A DNA stretch of 64,000 bases. Origin: DATFES01 sp035457725 (GTDB taxonomy: Bacteria; Pseudomonadota; Alphaproteobacteria; CACIAM-22H2). The DNA lies in contig DATIBC010000120.1 in the NCBI GenBank assembly GCA_035457725.1, positions 1 through 64,000 on the forward strand, given 5' to 3'. The notes below the pieces were generated by a model, which was given only the letters and a program-made list of their open reading frames with translations, was not told the origin of the DNA and did not search any database. The position numbers were made by a program, and so were the translations under genes. Shown here piece by piece: positions 1-8,504 of the stretch (within the stretch, counting starts at the first letter, position 1; each line of letters begins with the position of its first letter).

Positions 1-24
1 AACTCGACTAACTGCGCGCCGTAA
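1..24 (+). CDS. C-terminal end of a Flp-type pilin (partial, cut by window edge)
   Basis: Frame 1 reads Asn-Ser-Thr-Asn-Cys-Ala-Pro and then TAA at 22-24. The complete pilin at 393-584 ends in Asn-Ser-Thr-Asn-Cys-Phe, so these eight codons look like the tail of a paralogous pilin in tandem. A strong terminator follows 22 bases later, as expected at a gene end. Only seven residues are visible, so the assignment rests on this shared tail and on position. Confidence 0.6.
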   Translation, partial: NSTNCAP

Positions 25-45
25 GGTTTTCTGTTTCCACGTCAC

Positions 46-85
46 ACGCGGCCTTCCCGGATGCGGGGAGGCCGCGTCGCTTTTT
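46..85 (+). terminator. Rho-independent terminator after the upstream pilin
   Basis: ACGCGGCCT at 46-54 pairs with AGGCCGCGT at 68-76, extended inward by CCC/GGG, and is followed by a T run at 81-85. It separates the partial pilin from the next transcription unit. Confidence 0.85.
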
Positions 86-203
86 GGCGGCGATGGTGCC
101 TGACTGCGGCAGCCGCCGCCCCCCGCCCCCAGCCGCGAAGCGGATGTCACGCGTCGGCGGCATCGGGGCGGCTCGCCTCGCCAAGAGGAATAACCCGACG
201 ATT

Positions 204-309
204 TTAATAATTAACCAATATTAAGATACAGTAGACGCTCCCTACTGATAAAATAATAGAAGAATTAACGATAAATTTATCTTTGGCGGGTAAATTTACC
301 GCAAATTAA
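204..309 (+). promoter_or_regulatory. AT-rich pilin upstream region with TTAA cluster and paired palindromes
   Basis: This stretch is strikingly AT-rich for the window. TTAA occurs at 204, 211, 221, 265 and 306. The 10-base palindrome ATAAATTTAT (271-280) and the 12-base palindrome GGTAAATTTACC (289-300) share a TAAATTTA core, with centres 19 bp apart, about two helical turns. Alphaproteobacterial pilin genes can be controlled by CtrA, whose site is TTAA-N7-TTAA; here the nearest spacing is N6 (211-224), so a CtrA link is only a suggestion. Positions 25-392 otherwise hold only the terminator. Confidence 0.5.
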
Positions 310-392
310 TAGGTGATCCCTAGACTGATTGATAGTCCGAAAGTTCGCGATGCGAGCTGGGGGACATAGCGCAGAGCGAGGTGGAGGAGCAA

Positions 393-584
393 ATGTTGAA
401 TCGTCTTTTCGGTCGCTTTGTCCGCGATGAATCGGGTGCCACGGCGGTCGAATATGGCCTGTTGGTGGCGGTTATCTCGATCGTCGTCGTCGGCGCGGCC
501 ATTCTGGTGGGGCAGGAGCTGCAGACTGTGTTCAATGAGGTGGCGACCTGCTTGAACACGCCGAACTCGACCAACTGTTTCTAA
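393..584 (+). CDS. Flp family type IVb pilin
   Basis: A 63-residue prepilin subunit for a Flp/Tad-type pilus. The short basic leader MLNRLFGRFVRDESG is followed by ATAVEYGLL, the usual Flp processing motif (cleavage after Gly, Glu at mature position 5), and then one hydrophobic helix. Cysteines in the tail (CLNTPNSTNC) could form a disulfide loop. ATG 393 is preferred over the in-frame GTG at 381 because GGAGG lies just before it. No tad/cpa assembly genes are in the window; they may lie upstream, since a second pilin tail sits at 1-24. Confidence 0.92.
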   Translation: MLNRLFGRFVRDESGATAVEYGLLVAVISIVVVGAAILVGQELQTVFNEVATCLNTPNSTNCF

Positions 585-613
585 GGTCGGGTTTCAATCC
601 CGCCTTATCGCGT

Positions 614-657
614 GATCGCCGGCCACTTTCGTGGCCGGCGATCGCGGTTTCCTTTTT
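614..657 (+). terminator. Rho-independent terminator after flp pilin
   Basis: GATCGCCGGCCAC (614-626) pairs perfectly with GTGGCCGGCGATC (631-643) around a TTTC loop, followed by a T-rich tail to 657. The pilin is therefore probably monocistronic. Confidence 0.9.
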
Positions 658-805
658 ATAAAAAATCTGATTCTTCAAGGCACTTAGCCGCCCTCCGCTA
701 AGTCTTCGTTCACACGTTAATGCGACAATTTGAGCGATCGGCCCAGGCGCGGTCGACGAACGGTGTCGCTGCGCCCGCCATGTTTCGGATCGCTGAGGAA
801 CGCAT

Positions 806-2167
806 ATGTCGAAGATTGACGACGCCCCGACTTCGCCCGAATCCGATCGCACAGGACTGCGCCCAGCCGATGGCGCGTCGGCCGAACCTCTGGGCGAGCG
901 GATGCTGGCCGAAGCGCCGATCGATCTCGAGACCTCGGGCGCATGGTTGACATGGTCGGATGGGCCCCCCCCGCCCGATGGCGCTGGAGCTGCCTCTCAA
1001 ACCGCCGCCGACGCCGAAGTACTGCTGGCCCTGGCGCAGGCGGCGGCCGACGAGGATGTCGCCGGCGACATTCTTGCCGAACTTGCCGCGCTCGCCGAAG
1101 TCGAGCCTGCAGCGGGTGGAGAGCAAGCTACGGCCACCCCCGGTGGCGGCAATCATCTGTTCGCCGCGTTCGATCCGGGCGAGCTACTCCAAGGTCTGAA
1201 GCCCTCCGATCTCCTGGGGCCGTCGGATCTTTATTTGCAGGCCGATGGCGAACTTTTGCGCTCTGGTTCTGGCGGCGACCTTCTCGCCAGTGCCGGCTCG
1301 GCGGGGTCTGGCACCGGGTCAAGCGCGGGCACTCTTCCCTTCGGCGGTCAGCCGCTCGGCGACGAAACCGATGTCGGTCAAGGCGGCGGCCAGCAGGCTC
1401 AAGGCGGCAATTCCGGCAGTACGCCTGCGGGCGATGGCGGCTCCGCCGACGGCGAAGGCACGGTCCCTCCCAGCAGCAACGGACAAGGCACGGAGGGTAA
1501 TTCTGGCGGCAATTCCGGATTAGGCGATGGCAGCAATCCTGGGCAGGGTGGCGCCCACGCCCAAGGAAACAACGGTGGCAGCGACAATCCCGGCGGCGGA
1601 AACGGTGGAGGGAATGCGGGCGGCGAAATCCCCGGCAATGGTGGCAACGGCGGCAACGGCGCGAACGCTGGCGCCGGAGACCAGGGCGGCCAGCAGGGTC
1701 AGGGCAACAATGGCGGGAACGGCGGGGCGAACGCCAGCAATGGAAACGGCAACGGGAACAACACCAATGCCGGCGGCGGTAACGGCGATGCCAACAGTGG
1801 CAACGGCGCGAACTCTGGCGCCGGGGGCCAGGGCGGCCAGCAGGGTCAGGGCAACAATGGCGGGAACGGCGGGGGAAACGCCGTCAACGGCAGCGGCAGC
1901 GGAAACAACACCAACGCTGGTGGCGCCAACGGCAATGGTCAAGGCAACAACGCCAACGCCGGTGGCGGTAACGGCAATGCCAACGCTGGTGGCGACGCCA
2001 ACCATTCCGGACTGGGCGATGGGTCCAACCCGGGCCAAGGCTCGCAGCACGTGAACGGCGGCAACCAAGGACAAAACAACCCCGGTGGTGGCGATGACGG
2101 GCAAAGCGGCAGCTTGCTTTCGATGGACCAGCTCATGCCGCAGCCCGAGGTCAACGCGCACGGGTGA
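806..2167 (+). CDS. Gly/Asn-rich low-complexity repeat protein
   Basis: A 453-residue protein of unknown function. Residues 1 to about 170 are acidic and Ala/Leu-rich, with no signal peptide. From about 190 to 435 it is almost entirely Gly, Asn, Ala, Gln and Ser in NGGNGG, GQGNNGG and NTNAGG blocks. A 49-residue unit recurs, and GLGDGSNPGQG appears near both ends of the repeat zone. It contains no cysteine. The tail returns to ordinary sequence (SLLSMDQLMPQPEV). GAGGA lies 8 bases before the ATG. It sits between a pilin and an RTX adhesin, which suggests a surface, matrix or secreted role. That is inference; no domain was recognised. The third-position pattern and RBS support real coding. Confidence 0.75.
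   Translation: MSKIDDAPTSPESDRTGLRPADGASAEPLGERMLAEAPIDLETSGAWLTWSDGPPPPDGAGAASQTAADAEVLLALAQAAADEDVAGDILAELAALAEVEPAAGGEQATATPGGGNHLFAAFDPGELLQGLKPSDLLGPSDLYLQADGELLRSGSGGDLLASAGSAGSGTGSSAGTLPFGGQPLGDETDVGQGGGQQAQGGNSGSTPAGDGGSADGEGTVPPSSNGQGTEGNSGGNSGLGDGSNPGQGGAHAQGNNGGSDNPGGGNGGGNAGGEIPGNGGNGGNGANAGAGDQGGQQGQGNNGGNGGANASNGNGNGNNTNAGGGNGDANSGNGANSGAGGQGGQQGQGNNGGNGGGNAVNGSGSGNNTNAGGANGNGQGNNANAGGGNGNANAGGDANHSGLGDGSNPGQGSQHVNGGNQGQNNPGGGDDGQSGSLLSMDQLMPQPEVNAHG
1661..1873 (+). repeat. Internal 147-bp tandem repeat in the Gly/Asn-rich gene
   Basis: The segment from 1661 recurs from 1808 with few changes, an offset of 147 bp (49 codons). Both copies contain the same GGCCAGCAGGGTCAGGGC string. 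A whole number of codons keeps the frame, so copy number could change without breaking the gene. Confidence 0.8.
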
Positions 2168-2194
2168 CTTGCGAACCGCGGCGAACCCGTCGCC

Positions 2195-3583
2195 TCAGCT
2201 CGCCAGCAAGACGGCCGCCTTGCCGCGCGCTTCGGTGGCCTTGTCGCTGAAGTGCAGCGCATCGAGGACCGAGGCGTAGGTCTTCCAAGTCCAAGGACTC
2301 TTCGGCCGCGCGACAGTCCGCTCTGCCAGGAGCATGCGGGCAATGTCGAATCGCTCGGCCCGGAAAGCGGACAGAATTAGCAGCCGTTCGAAGATATCGC
2401 GCTGGGCATGGCTCCCGCCGACGCGGTGGATGCGATAACGGAAGGGCATCATCAGGTCCAGCGCAGCCTGGTACTCGCCGCGGCGAAAGGCGAACAGCGC
2501 CTCGCATAACGGAATCCCCACCTGCTCGGCGACGCGCGCTTCCGTCTCCTCCGATTGGCTCGCATAGCGGCGCATCGAGCCGACCATTCCAGCGAGCGCC
2601 ATTTCGAGTCCACCCGCGGCAAGACACATCGCGTAATGCAGGTCAGCGAAGATCAGCATGTGCTCCTGCGCCATCGGCTCGGCCTTTTCCGCCAGTTCGC
2701 GCCAACGCGCCCCGACCTCGACGCCGGCGCATTCGAGACGCCAGAGCAGCGACGCGGCGTTGCAGATGTCGAGATATTCTTCGGACTTGTCGGCCCGTAT
2801 CTCGCGGTCATAGAGATCGAGGACCGTGTCGTAATTCTCGAGTTCGAGATGGAACAAAGCGCGGTGCCACCAGACGTGATAGGCGAAATTGTTGCAGCCG
2901 CTCCAGTTCGAGGCGAGATCGGTGATCCAAGCGATTCCTTCGCGGTGCCGGTTTTGCATCTCCATCACATGGGCGACGGCGTGCGCCGCCCAGATGTCCT
3001 TGGGATTGGCCTCGACCGCCCGCCGCCCGACCCGTTCCGCCGGCTCGTAGTCGCCTGACTCCTCGAGACCGAAGGCGTGGATGCCGAGCACGAAGCCATG
3101 CCCCGGCACGCGCGGATCCCACGCCGGAAGAATGCGCGCCGTCGAATCGCGCATGCGTTGGCTATCGCCAAGATAAAAGTGCATGAAATGAGCCAGCCGC
3201 AACGCCAATACGTCGCGCGGCGAGTCGGCGAGAATCGATTCCCAGGCAGCGACGGCGCGCTCCAAATGCCCGCGCGTCCACGCATCGAGCGCCGCAAAGT
3301 GCCGCCGCTCGCGCTCGCTCGCGCCGCGCCGTGTCGTCGCCTCCTCGGCGGTGGCGAGGCATTGCCGCGCCTTGCCTGCCAGCGGCCGGCGGGCGAACAA
3401 CATGAAGAAATATCCGCGCAAGCAATGTGCCAGCGCGAAATCCGGATCGGCCGCCAGCACGGCCTTGAGATGGTTGCCGGTGTCGCGGCGAAAGCCGAGA
3501 TACGCGCGGACCGCCTGGTCGAACAATCGGACGGCCTCGAGACTGTCGGTGGTGCAGGCGAGCCCGCGTTCGTCGTGGTACAT
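2195..3583 (-). CDS. TPR-repeat protein, TTC38-like
   Basis: About 462 residues. Alpha-helical tetratricopeptide-like repeats run throughout, for example DPDFALAHCLRGYFFMLFA and NPKDIWAAHAVAHVMEMQ. The order, a GLACTTDS-type opening followed by a long helical array, resembles the TTC38 family of soluble bacterial and eukaryotic proteins with no settled biochemical role. I start at ATG 3583 because the conserved opening begins there; the frame is open to 4009, but that extension is Arg/Pro/Ala-rich and overlaps a better plus-strand gene. It converges on the Gly/Asn-rich gene with a 27-base gap. Confidence 0.8.
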   Translation of the reverse strand: MYHDERGLACTTDSLEAVRLFDQAVRAYLGFRRDTGNHLKAVLAADPDFALAHCLRGYFFMLFARRPLAGKARQCLATAEEATTRRGASERERRHFAALDAWTRGHLERAVAAWESILADSPRDVLALRLAHFMHFYLGDSQRMRDSTARILPAWDPRVPGHGFVLGIHAFGLEESGDYEPAERVGRRAVEANPKDIWAAHAVAHVMEMQNRHREGIAWITDLASNWSGCNNFAYHVWWHRALFHLELENYDTVLDLYDREIRADKSEEYLDICNAASLLWRLECAGVEVGARWRELAEKAEPMAQEHMLIFADLHYAMCLAAGGLEMALAGMVGSMRRYASQSEETEARVAEQVGIPLCEALFAFRRGEYQAALDLMMPFRYRIHRVGGSHAQRDIFERLLILSAFRAERFDIARMLLAERTVARPKSPWTWKTYASVLDALHFSDKATEARGKAAVLLAS

Positions 3584-3744
3584 GCGATCAGCCGCGCAGA
3601 AGCAGTAGATCCAATAGGGCACGATAGTGAACACGCGTGGCCCCGACCAGCGGCAATTCCTCGTCCTGGCCATGGGGCTTGCGCCATGCCTCGCGCTCGG
3701 CTCGGATAGAGGCCGGTAGCGCCGCAAACCTGAAGACCTTAGCG

Positions 3745-4062
3745 ATGTCTGGTAAAGCAATTCTCTGCTGGCGCGTGCAGACGGCCTTGGTCGTAGCGAT
3801 GGCCGCGATCGCCTGGGCGGCGCCCGGCCACCTGCAGGAGCGCGGCCGCGACGGGCTGCGCACGCCACGGGACTTCTCCGTCGAGCCAAACGAGCGCCCA
3901 GCCTTTCCGGGCACACCACGGCCCTTCCAGCGCGCTCCCGACGCCGCTCCCGCGCCGAGCGCCCCGCAAGAGCCGGCGCTCGATCGCAGCGTCCCGCCGC
4001 CACCGGCACGCTTCGATCCGTTGCGTTGCCCGCCTGGTCGATCGCCGACGTTTTGCGAGTGA
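3745..4062 (+). CDS. Small exported Pro-rich protein, unknown
   Basis: A 105-residue frame with a plausible signal peptide: short basic start, hydrophobic core ALVVAMAAIAWA, then a cleavage-like AAPGH. The mature part is Pro/Arg/Ala-rich with a run of four prolines and two cysteines near the end (CPPGRSPTFC). No family was recognised. It is divergent from the TPR gene with 161 bases between the chosen starts. The signal peptide is the main support; composition alone could arise by chance in GC-rich DNA. Confidence 0.45.
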   Translation: MSGKAILCWRVQTALVVAMAAIAWAAPGHLQERGRDGLRTPRDFSVEPNERPAFPGTPRPFQRAPDAAPAPSAPQEPALDRSVPPPPARFDPLRCPPGRSPTFCE

Positions 4063-4279
4063 GCGCGGATTGCCCCGGGTCTGCTACCCGGCGGGTCGTG
4101 GATATTAACGAAGTTCAAGCTCAACCTCACAACGGGATGCAGAGTTGTTAATGGCTTGGTGATTGCGCTTTACCAAACAATTTTTGCAAACTTCTACTAA
4201 AGTTTTATCAAAATCCTCGATAAGTCGAAAAATTACCGACAATCAACGACTTATTGCGAATTAATAGGAGTATAAATCT

Positions 4280-7200
4280 ATGGACGACGGTCGCCCCGAC
4301 GCCGCTTTCCGCCATAACGCATTCGAAAATCTTAGCGACACGACGAACCTTGCCCAGGTGCCGTCCGCCATGCAGGCGGCCGTCGTGGGAGCAAACGTGT
4401 TGCGCAAGCCGCCGGCCGGCAAGTCGGCGCTTGTGTTGATCGACGCAGCCAAGCCGATCGTTTTTGAGTTCAATCCGCTCGACGTACCGGCGCAGCGGAC
4501 GGGCGATACGGTCGTTTTCATGTTCCCCGACGGCGCCGAGCTGCAGGTGCGCGGCCTGGCGATGGCTGAGGGCGGTGCCCCGGCGACGCCGGTGACCATC
4601 GCCGATGCCACGGTCATAACATTGGCGGACCTTGTCGGCGCGATCGGCGCGACGGCGGTCGAGCCGGCGGCGGGCGCGCAAGCCGGGGCGATCGGTCCGG
4701 CGAACACGGGCGCCGGATTCACGCCGTTCAATCCGGGTGAGATCGGCGAGGGCTTGCGTCAAATCGGTCCGCTCGATTTCGGCGAACTCGCTTTCAGCGT
4801 TCCGGACCTGACGCCCGATGAGGACGAAATCATCGTGGAGGAGGAGCCGCTTCCGCTCTCCGCGCCGGGCAACCTGCCGCCCGACGCGGTCGACGACGCG
4901 GCGGCGATTGGCGAAGACGATGAAGGCGTAACGCTCGTGGTCACGAACAACGATTCGGACCCCGACAACGACGTCGCGTCTTTGACGGTCACGGGCGCGC
5001 CCGACGGCGATTCGAGCGACGGGACGTTCATCCAGACCGGCGCGAGCATCGAGTTCCAGCCCGGGGACTCCTTTCAGTCACTGGACGACGGCGAGCAGGC
5101 GATCGTCACCTATACCTACACCTTGACCGATCCCAGCGGCGCCAGCGACACCGCGACGGTCACGGTCACCGTCCACGGCGCCAACGATGCGCCCGACGCG
5201 GTCGACGATGTCTTCGTCTTCGGCGAGAACGATAATTGGTTGGGCAACATCGTTGCCAATGACCAGGATGTCGACGAGGAGCCGTTGTCGCTTGTCGGAC
5301 CGGGACTGTTCGGACTGGAGAATCTCGGAGTATCGGTTGATCTTGCGATCGCCCAGGCAGGCTCGTTCGATCTCGATCCGGGGTCCCTCTTCCAGTTTCT
5401 CGATGATGGCGAGATCTGGACTCGCGCCTTCACCTACACCATCACCGACGGCGACGCATCCGCGACCGCAGTCGCCACCATCTCGGTTATCGGCGAGAAC
5501 GACGCGCCGGACGCGGCCGATGACGCCTACATTTTCGGCGAGAACGAGAGCTGGTCGGGCAACGTGCTGGGCAACGACCAGGATGTCGACGAAGAGACGC
5601 TCACGGTCAGCGCGCCGGCGCAAGTGACGCTGGACAATCTCGGCGCCTCGGTCGACCTCACCGTCAACGCCGACGGCTCGTTCGTCCTCGATCCCGGGAC
5701 GACGTTCGAGTTTCTCGGGGTGGGAGAAACTTGGACCGACTCGTTCACCTACACGGTGAGCGACGGCGACGCCACGGCGACTGCGCTCGCCACCATCACC
5801 GTGGTCGGCCAAGCCGACGGCCCGAACGCCGTCGACGACAATGCCACGGTGAGCGAAGACGGGCCGCCGATCGCCATCGTCGTCAAATCAAACGACTCCG
5901 ATCCCGACGATCCGATCGATTCGCTTACCGTTTCGATCGCTACCGACGGCGATCCGAGCGACGGCACGTTCGGTCAATCGGGCAACGACGTAACCTTCGA
6001 CCCGGGGGCGCAGTTCCAGAGCCTCGACGACGGCGAACAGGCCTTCGTGTCATACACCTATACATTGGCGGATCCCGACGGAAACACCGACGTCGCGGCG
6101 ATCAACGTGACGGTCACCGGAGCCAACGACGCGCCTGACGCCGCCGATGACGCCTATGTCTTCGGCGAGAACGAGGGTTGGTCGGGCAACGTGCTCGACA
6201 ACGACCAAGACGTCGACGAGGAGCCGCTTGCCGTCAGCGCGCCCGCGCAAGTGACGCTGGACGATCTGGGCGCTTCGGTCGATCTGTCGGTCGCCAGCGA
6301 TGGTTCGTTTGTCCTCGATCCGGGCACGACCTTCGACTTCCTTGGCGCGGGCGAGACGTGGGTCGACTCGTTCACCTACACCGTCACCGACGGCGACGCC
6401 ACGGCGACCGCGCTCGCCACCATCACGGTGACCGGCGTCAACGACCCGCCCGACGCGGTCGACGACGAGACGACGATCAGCGAAGACGGGCCGCCGGTGA
6501 CCGTCGTCGTCAAGAGCAATGACTCCGATCCGGATGATTCGCTCGCATCGCTCGTGGTGACGATCGCGCCCGACGGCGACGCTAGCGACGGAACGTTCTC
6601 GGTGATCGGCGGCGACGTTGTGTTCAATCCGGGCTCTGCCTTCCAGTCCTTGGGCACAGGCGAGGAAGCCACGGCCAGCTATGTCTACACCCTGACCGAT
6701 CCCGACGGCCAGAGCGACTCGGCTACGGTGACCGTGACCATCACGGGAATCAACGACCCGCCCGACGCGGTCGACGACAGCGCGATCATCAGCGAAGACG
6801 GACCTGCGGTCGTGGTCGACGTGCGAAACAACGACTCCGATCCCGACGACGCCACCGGCGACCTGAATGTGTCGTCCTTGCCCGATCTTGATCCGAACGA
6901 CGGAACGTTCACCCAAGTCGGGCAGAACATCGTCTTCGATCCAGGAGCCGCATATCAGGGTCTTGACGATGGCGAGCAGGCGACCGCGAACTTCGTATAC
7001 ACGCTCACCGATCCCGACGGGCAAAGCGACACGGCGACGGTCAGCGTCACCATCACCGGCGTCAACGACGCGCCGGTGGCGCCTGACGCCAAGGCGGTGT
7101 GGATGCCGGACGACCCGGGGCAGCAATTGCCCGAGTACAGCAATGGCTATCCGCTGCTGCTCGCGGCGCCGACGGATGTCGACGAGGAGACGCTCACCAT

Positions 7201-8434
7201 CACCGTCGACGGCGTGCCGGCCAATGGGCAACTCGGCTACATGGATGGACTCAACTTCATCGAGGTGGGGGCCGGCTCAGTGTTGACCGTCGAGCAGTTC
7301 ACCTCGCTCGTGTACCGTCCGGACGCCGTCGATGGGGCCGACAGCGGGACATTCGACTATACCGTCTCCGACGGCTCCGCGTCGGTCAGCTCGTCGGTCG
7401 AGCTTCACACCGTGACCGAGGACCCGCCGTTTACCCAGATAATCTCGGTGGGCGACGGCAACAATCCGCTGACATCGGGCAATCTGCAGACCGGCTCGAT
7501 GGCGCTCGGCGCGCCGGTGGCGGAGCTCGACGATTTCGGCGACGCGACGCTCACGTTGCGCACCGACTTCCAGCAGTCGCCGTTCACCGTGCCGATCCCC
7601 GGCGGCGAGCAGGTGATGGCGGCGCGCGAGAGCCAGGTGTCGGTGTTCTTGCGCATCGATGGCGTCTACTTCCTGGCCGTCGACGACAACGACGTCGACG
7701 ACGTCAGCAAGAGCCAGTCCGGATTCACTGTGACCCTCGACGATACGGGCGATCTGACGGGGCAAAACTGGGCGTTCGACCCGGTCACCGGATTGATGTC
7801 GATGACCCTCGATTTCGACGACATCATGATGCTGACCGACACCGGAGTCGTGACGTCGACATCGCTGGCCGAATATCTCGCCCTGTCGGGGAACGAGCCG
7901 CTCGCCGGCGACGTCTGGAATCTGATCTACTTCGACGACAGCGGCGGCAATGAACAGGCGCGCGCGCTGACCGGCACCTTCACCTTCAACACCACGCCGG
8001 ATGGAGACATCACCGTCGTGGGCGGCGCGCTTCCCGACCTTATCTACGGCGGCGGCGGCGAGGACATCCTGTCGGGCAACGGCGGTGACGATGTGATCGT
8101 CGGCCGCGGCGACGCCGATCAGCTCTCGGGCGGCGCCGGCGCCGACACCTTTGTCTATCAAAACGTCGGGGCCAACGTCGCGCTCGAGGCGGGCGACGTG
8201 ATCACTGACTTCGATGGGTCCGATATCCTCGATCTCAGCGGCCTGGTGAGCGGCCTAGGGATATCGCCGGACGACGCGGTGAGCGGCGGCTATGTCAGCT
8301 TCCAGCAGGACGGCGCCGATGTAAACGTCGTCGTCGATTCGAATGGCGCGGCGGCCGGGGGCACGGTCGCGACGCTGGCGACAATTAACAACGTGCTTGC
8401 GACGGACGTCGAGACTCAGACGGCGTTCGGGTAA
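4280..8434 (+). CDS. RTX / cadherin-like repeat adhesin, type I secreted
   Basis: 1384 residues. Residues 1-195 form an N-terminal domain like those of large Bap/LapA-type surface proteins. Seven Ig/cadherin-like (VCBS-type) units of about 104 residues follow (about 200-930), then a related domain to 1040 and an unclassified stretch to about 1250. Near 1254-1295 come nonapeptide calcium-binding repeats (GGGGEDILSGNGGDDVIVG-type), then a C-terminal type I secretion target region. Very acidic, with many Asp-rich calcium-site motifs (NDSDPDD, DQDVDEE). ATG 4280 has TAGGAG 9 bases upstream. A terminator ends the unit. No ABC exporter, membrane-fusion protein or LapD/LapG-like gene is in the window. 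Role in attachment or biofilm is inferred from the family. Confidence 0.9.
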   Translation: MDDGRPDAAFRHNAFENLSDTTNLAQVPSAMQAAVVGANVLRKPPAGKSALVLIDAAKPIVFEFNPLDVPAQRTGDTVVFMFPDGAELQVRGLAMAEGGAPATPVTIADATVITLADLVGAIGATAVEPAAGAQAGAIGPANTGAGFTPFNPGEIGEGLRQIGPLDFGELAFSVPDLTPDEDEIIVEEEPLPLSAPGNLPPDAVDDAAAIGEDDEGVTLVVTNNDSDPDNDVASLTVTGAPDGDSSDGTFIQTGASIEFQPGDSFQSLDDGEQAIVTYTYTLTDPSGASDTATVTVTVHGANDAPDAVDDVFVFGENDNWLGNIVANDQDVDEEPLSLVGPGLFGLENLGVSVDLAIAQAGSFDLDPGSLFQFLDDGEIWTRAFTYTITDGDASATAVATISVIGENDAPDAADDAYIFGENESWSGNVLGNDQDVDEETLTVSAPAQVTLDNLGASVDLTVNADGSFVLDPGTTFEFLGVGETWTDSFTYTVSDGDATATALATITVVGQADGPNAVDDNATVSEDGPPIAIVVKSNDSDPDDPIDSLTVSIATDGDPSDGTFGQSGNDVTFDPGAQFQSLDDGEQAFVSYTYTLADPDGNTDVAAINVTVTGANDAPDAADDAYVFGENEGWSGNVLDNDQDVDEEPLAVSAPAQVTLDDLGASVDLSVASDGSFVLDPGTTFDFLGAGETWVDSFTYTVTDGDATATALATITVTGVNDPPDAVDDETTISEDGPPVTVVVKSNDSDPDDSLASLVVTIAPDGDASDGTFSVIGGDVVFNPGSAFQSLGTGEEATASYVYTLTDPDGQSDSATVTVTITGINDPPDAVDDSAIISEDGPAVVVDVRNNDSDPDDATGDLNVSSLPDLDPNDGTFTQVGQNIVFDPGAAYQGLDDGEQATANFVYTLTDPDGQSDTATVSVTITGVNDAPVAPDAKAVWMPDDPGQQLPEYSNGYPLLLAAPTDVDEETLTITVDGVPANGQLGYMDGLNFIEVGAGSVLTVEQFTSLVYRPDAVDGADSGTFDYTVSDGSASVSSSVELHTVTEDPPFTQIISVGDGNNPLTSGNLQTGSMALGAPVAELDDFGDATLTLRTDFQQSPFTVPIPGGEQVMAARESQVSVFLRIDGVYFLAVDDNDVDDVSKSQSGFTVTLDDTGDLTGQNWAFDPVTGLMSMTLDFDDIMMLTDTGVVTSTSLAEYLALSGNEPLAGDVWNLIYFDDSGGNEQARALTGTFTFNTTPDGDITVVGGALPDLIYGGGGEDILSGNGGDDVIVGRGDADQLSGGAGADTFVYQNVGANVALEAGDVITDFDGSDILDLSGLVSGLGISPDDAVSGGYVSFQQDGADVNVVVDSNGAAAGGTVATLATINNVLATDVETQTAFG
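4876..7068 (+). repeat. Seven tandem ~314-bp repeats in the adhesin gene
   Basis: Unit starts near 4876, 5189, 5503, 5819, 6131, 6446 and 6758 give periods of about 311-316 bp. There are two unit types. Type A opens PPDAVDD..ISEDGPP and has KSNDSDPDD. Type B opens APDAADDAYVFGEN and has GNVL.NDQDVDEE. The order is A-B-B-A-B-A-A. The type B copies at 5503 and 6131 are nearly identical over long stretches. Confidence 0.85.
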
Positions 8435-8459
8435 ATACTTACCGCCTGTCGGGCGACTA

Positions 8460-8493
8460 GGGGCCGTCGTCGAATTGACGGCCCCGCTTTTTT
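8460..8493 (+). terminator. Rho-independent terminator after the adhesin gene
   Basis: GGGGCCGTC (8460-8468) pairs with GACGGCCCC (8477-8485), followed by six T at 8488-8493. It ends 12 bases before the next start codon, so the next gene either relies on read-through or has a start inside this zone. Confidence 0.85.
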
Positions 8494-8504
8494 CGGGCGG
8501 GCGG

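Noticed and set aside
204..224. Full CtrA box
   Set aside because: TTAA words are spaced by 3 and 6 bases, not 7; reported only as a TTAA cluster.
1520..2161. Minus-strand open frame, Val/Ala-rich, opposite the Gly/Asn-rich gene
   Set aside because: Reverse complement of GGC/AAC repeats gives Ala/Val/Pro repeats; no ribosome site. The plus-strand gene has a good one.
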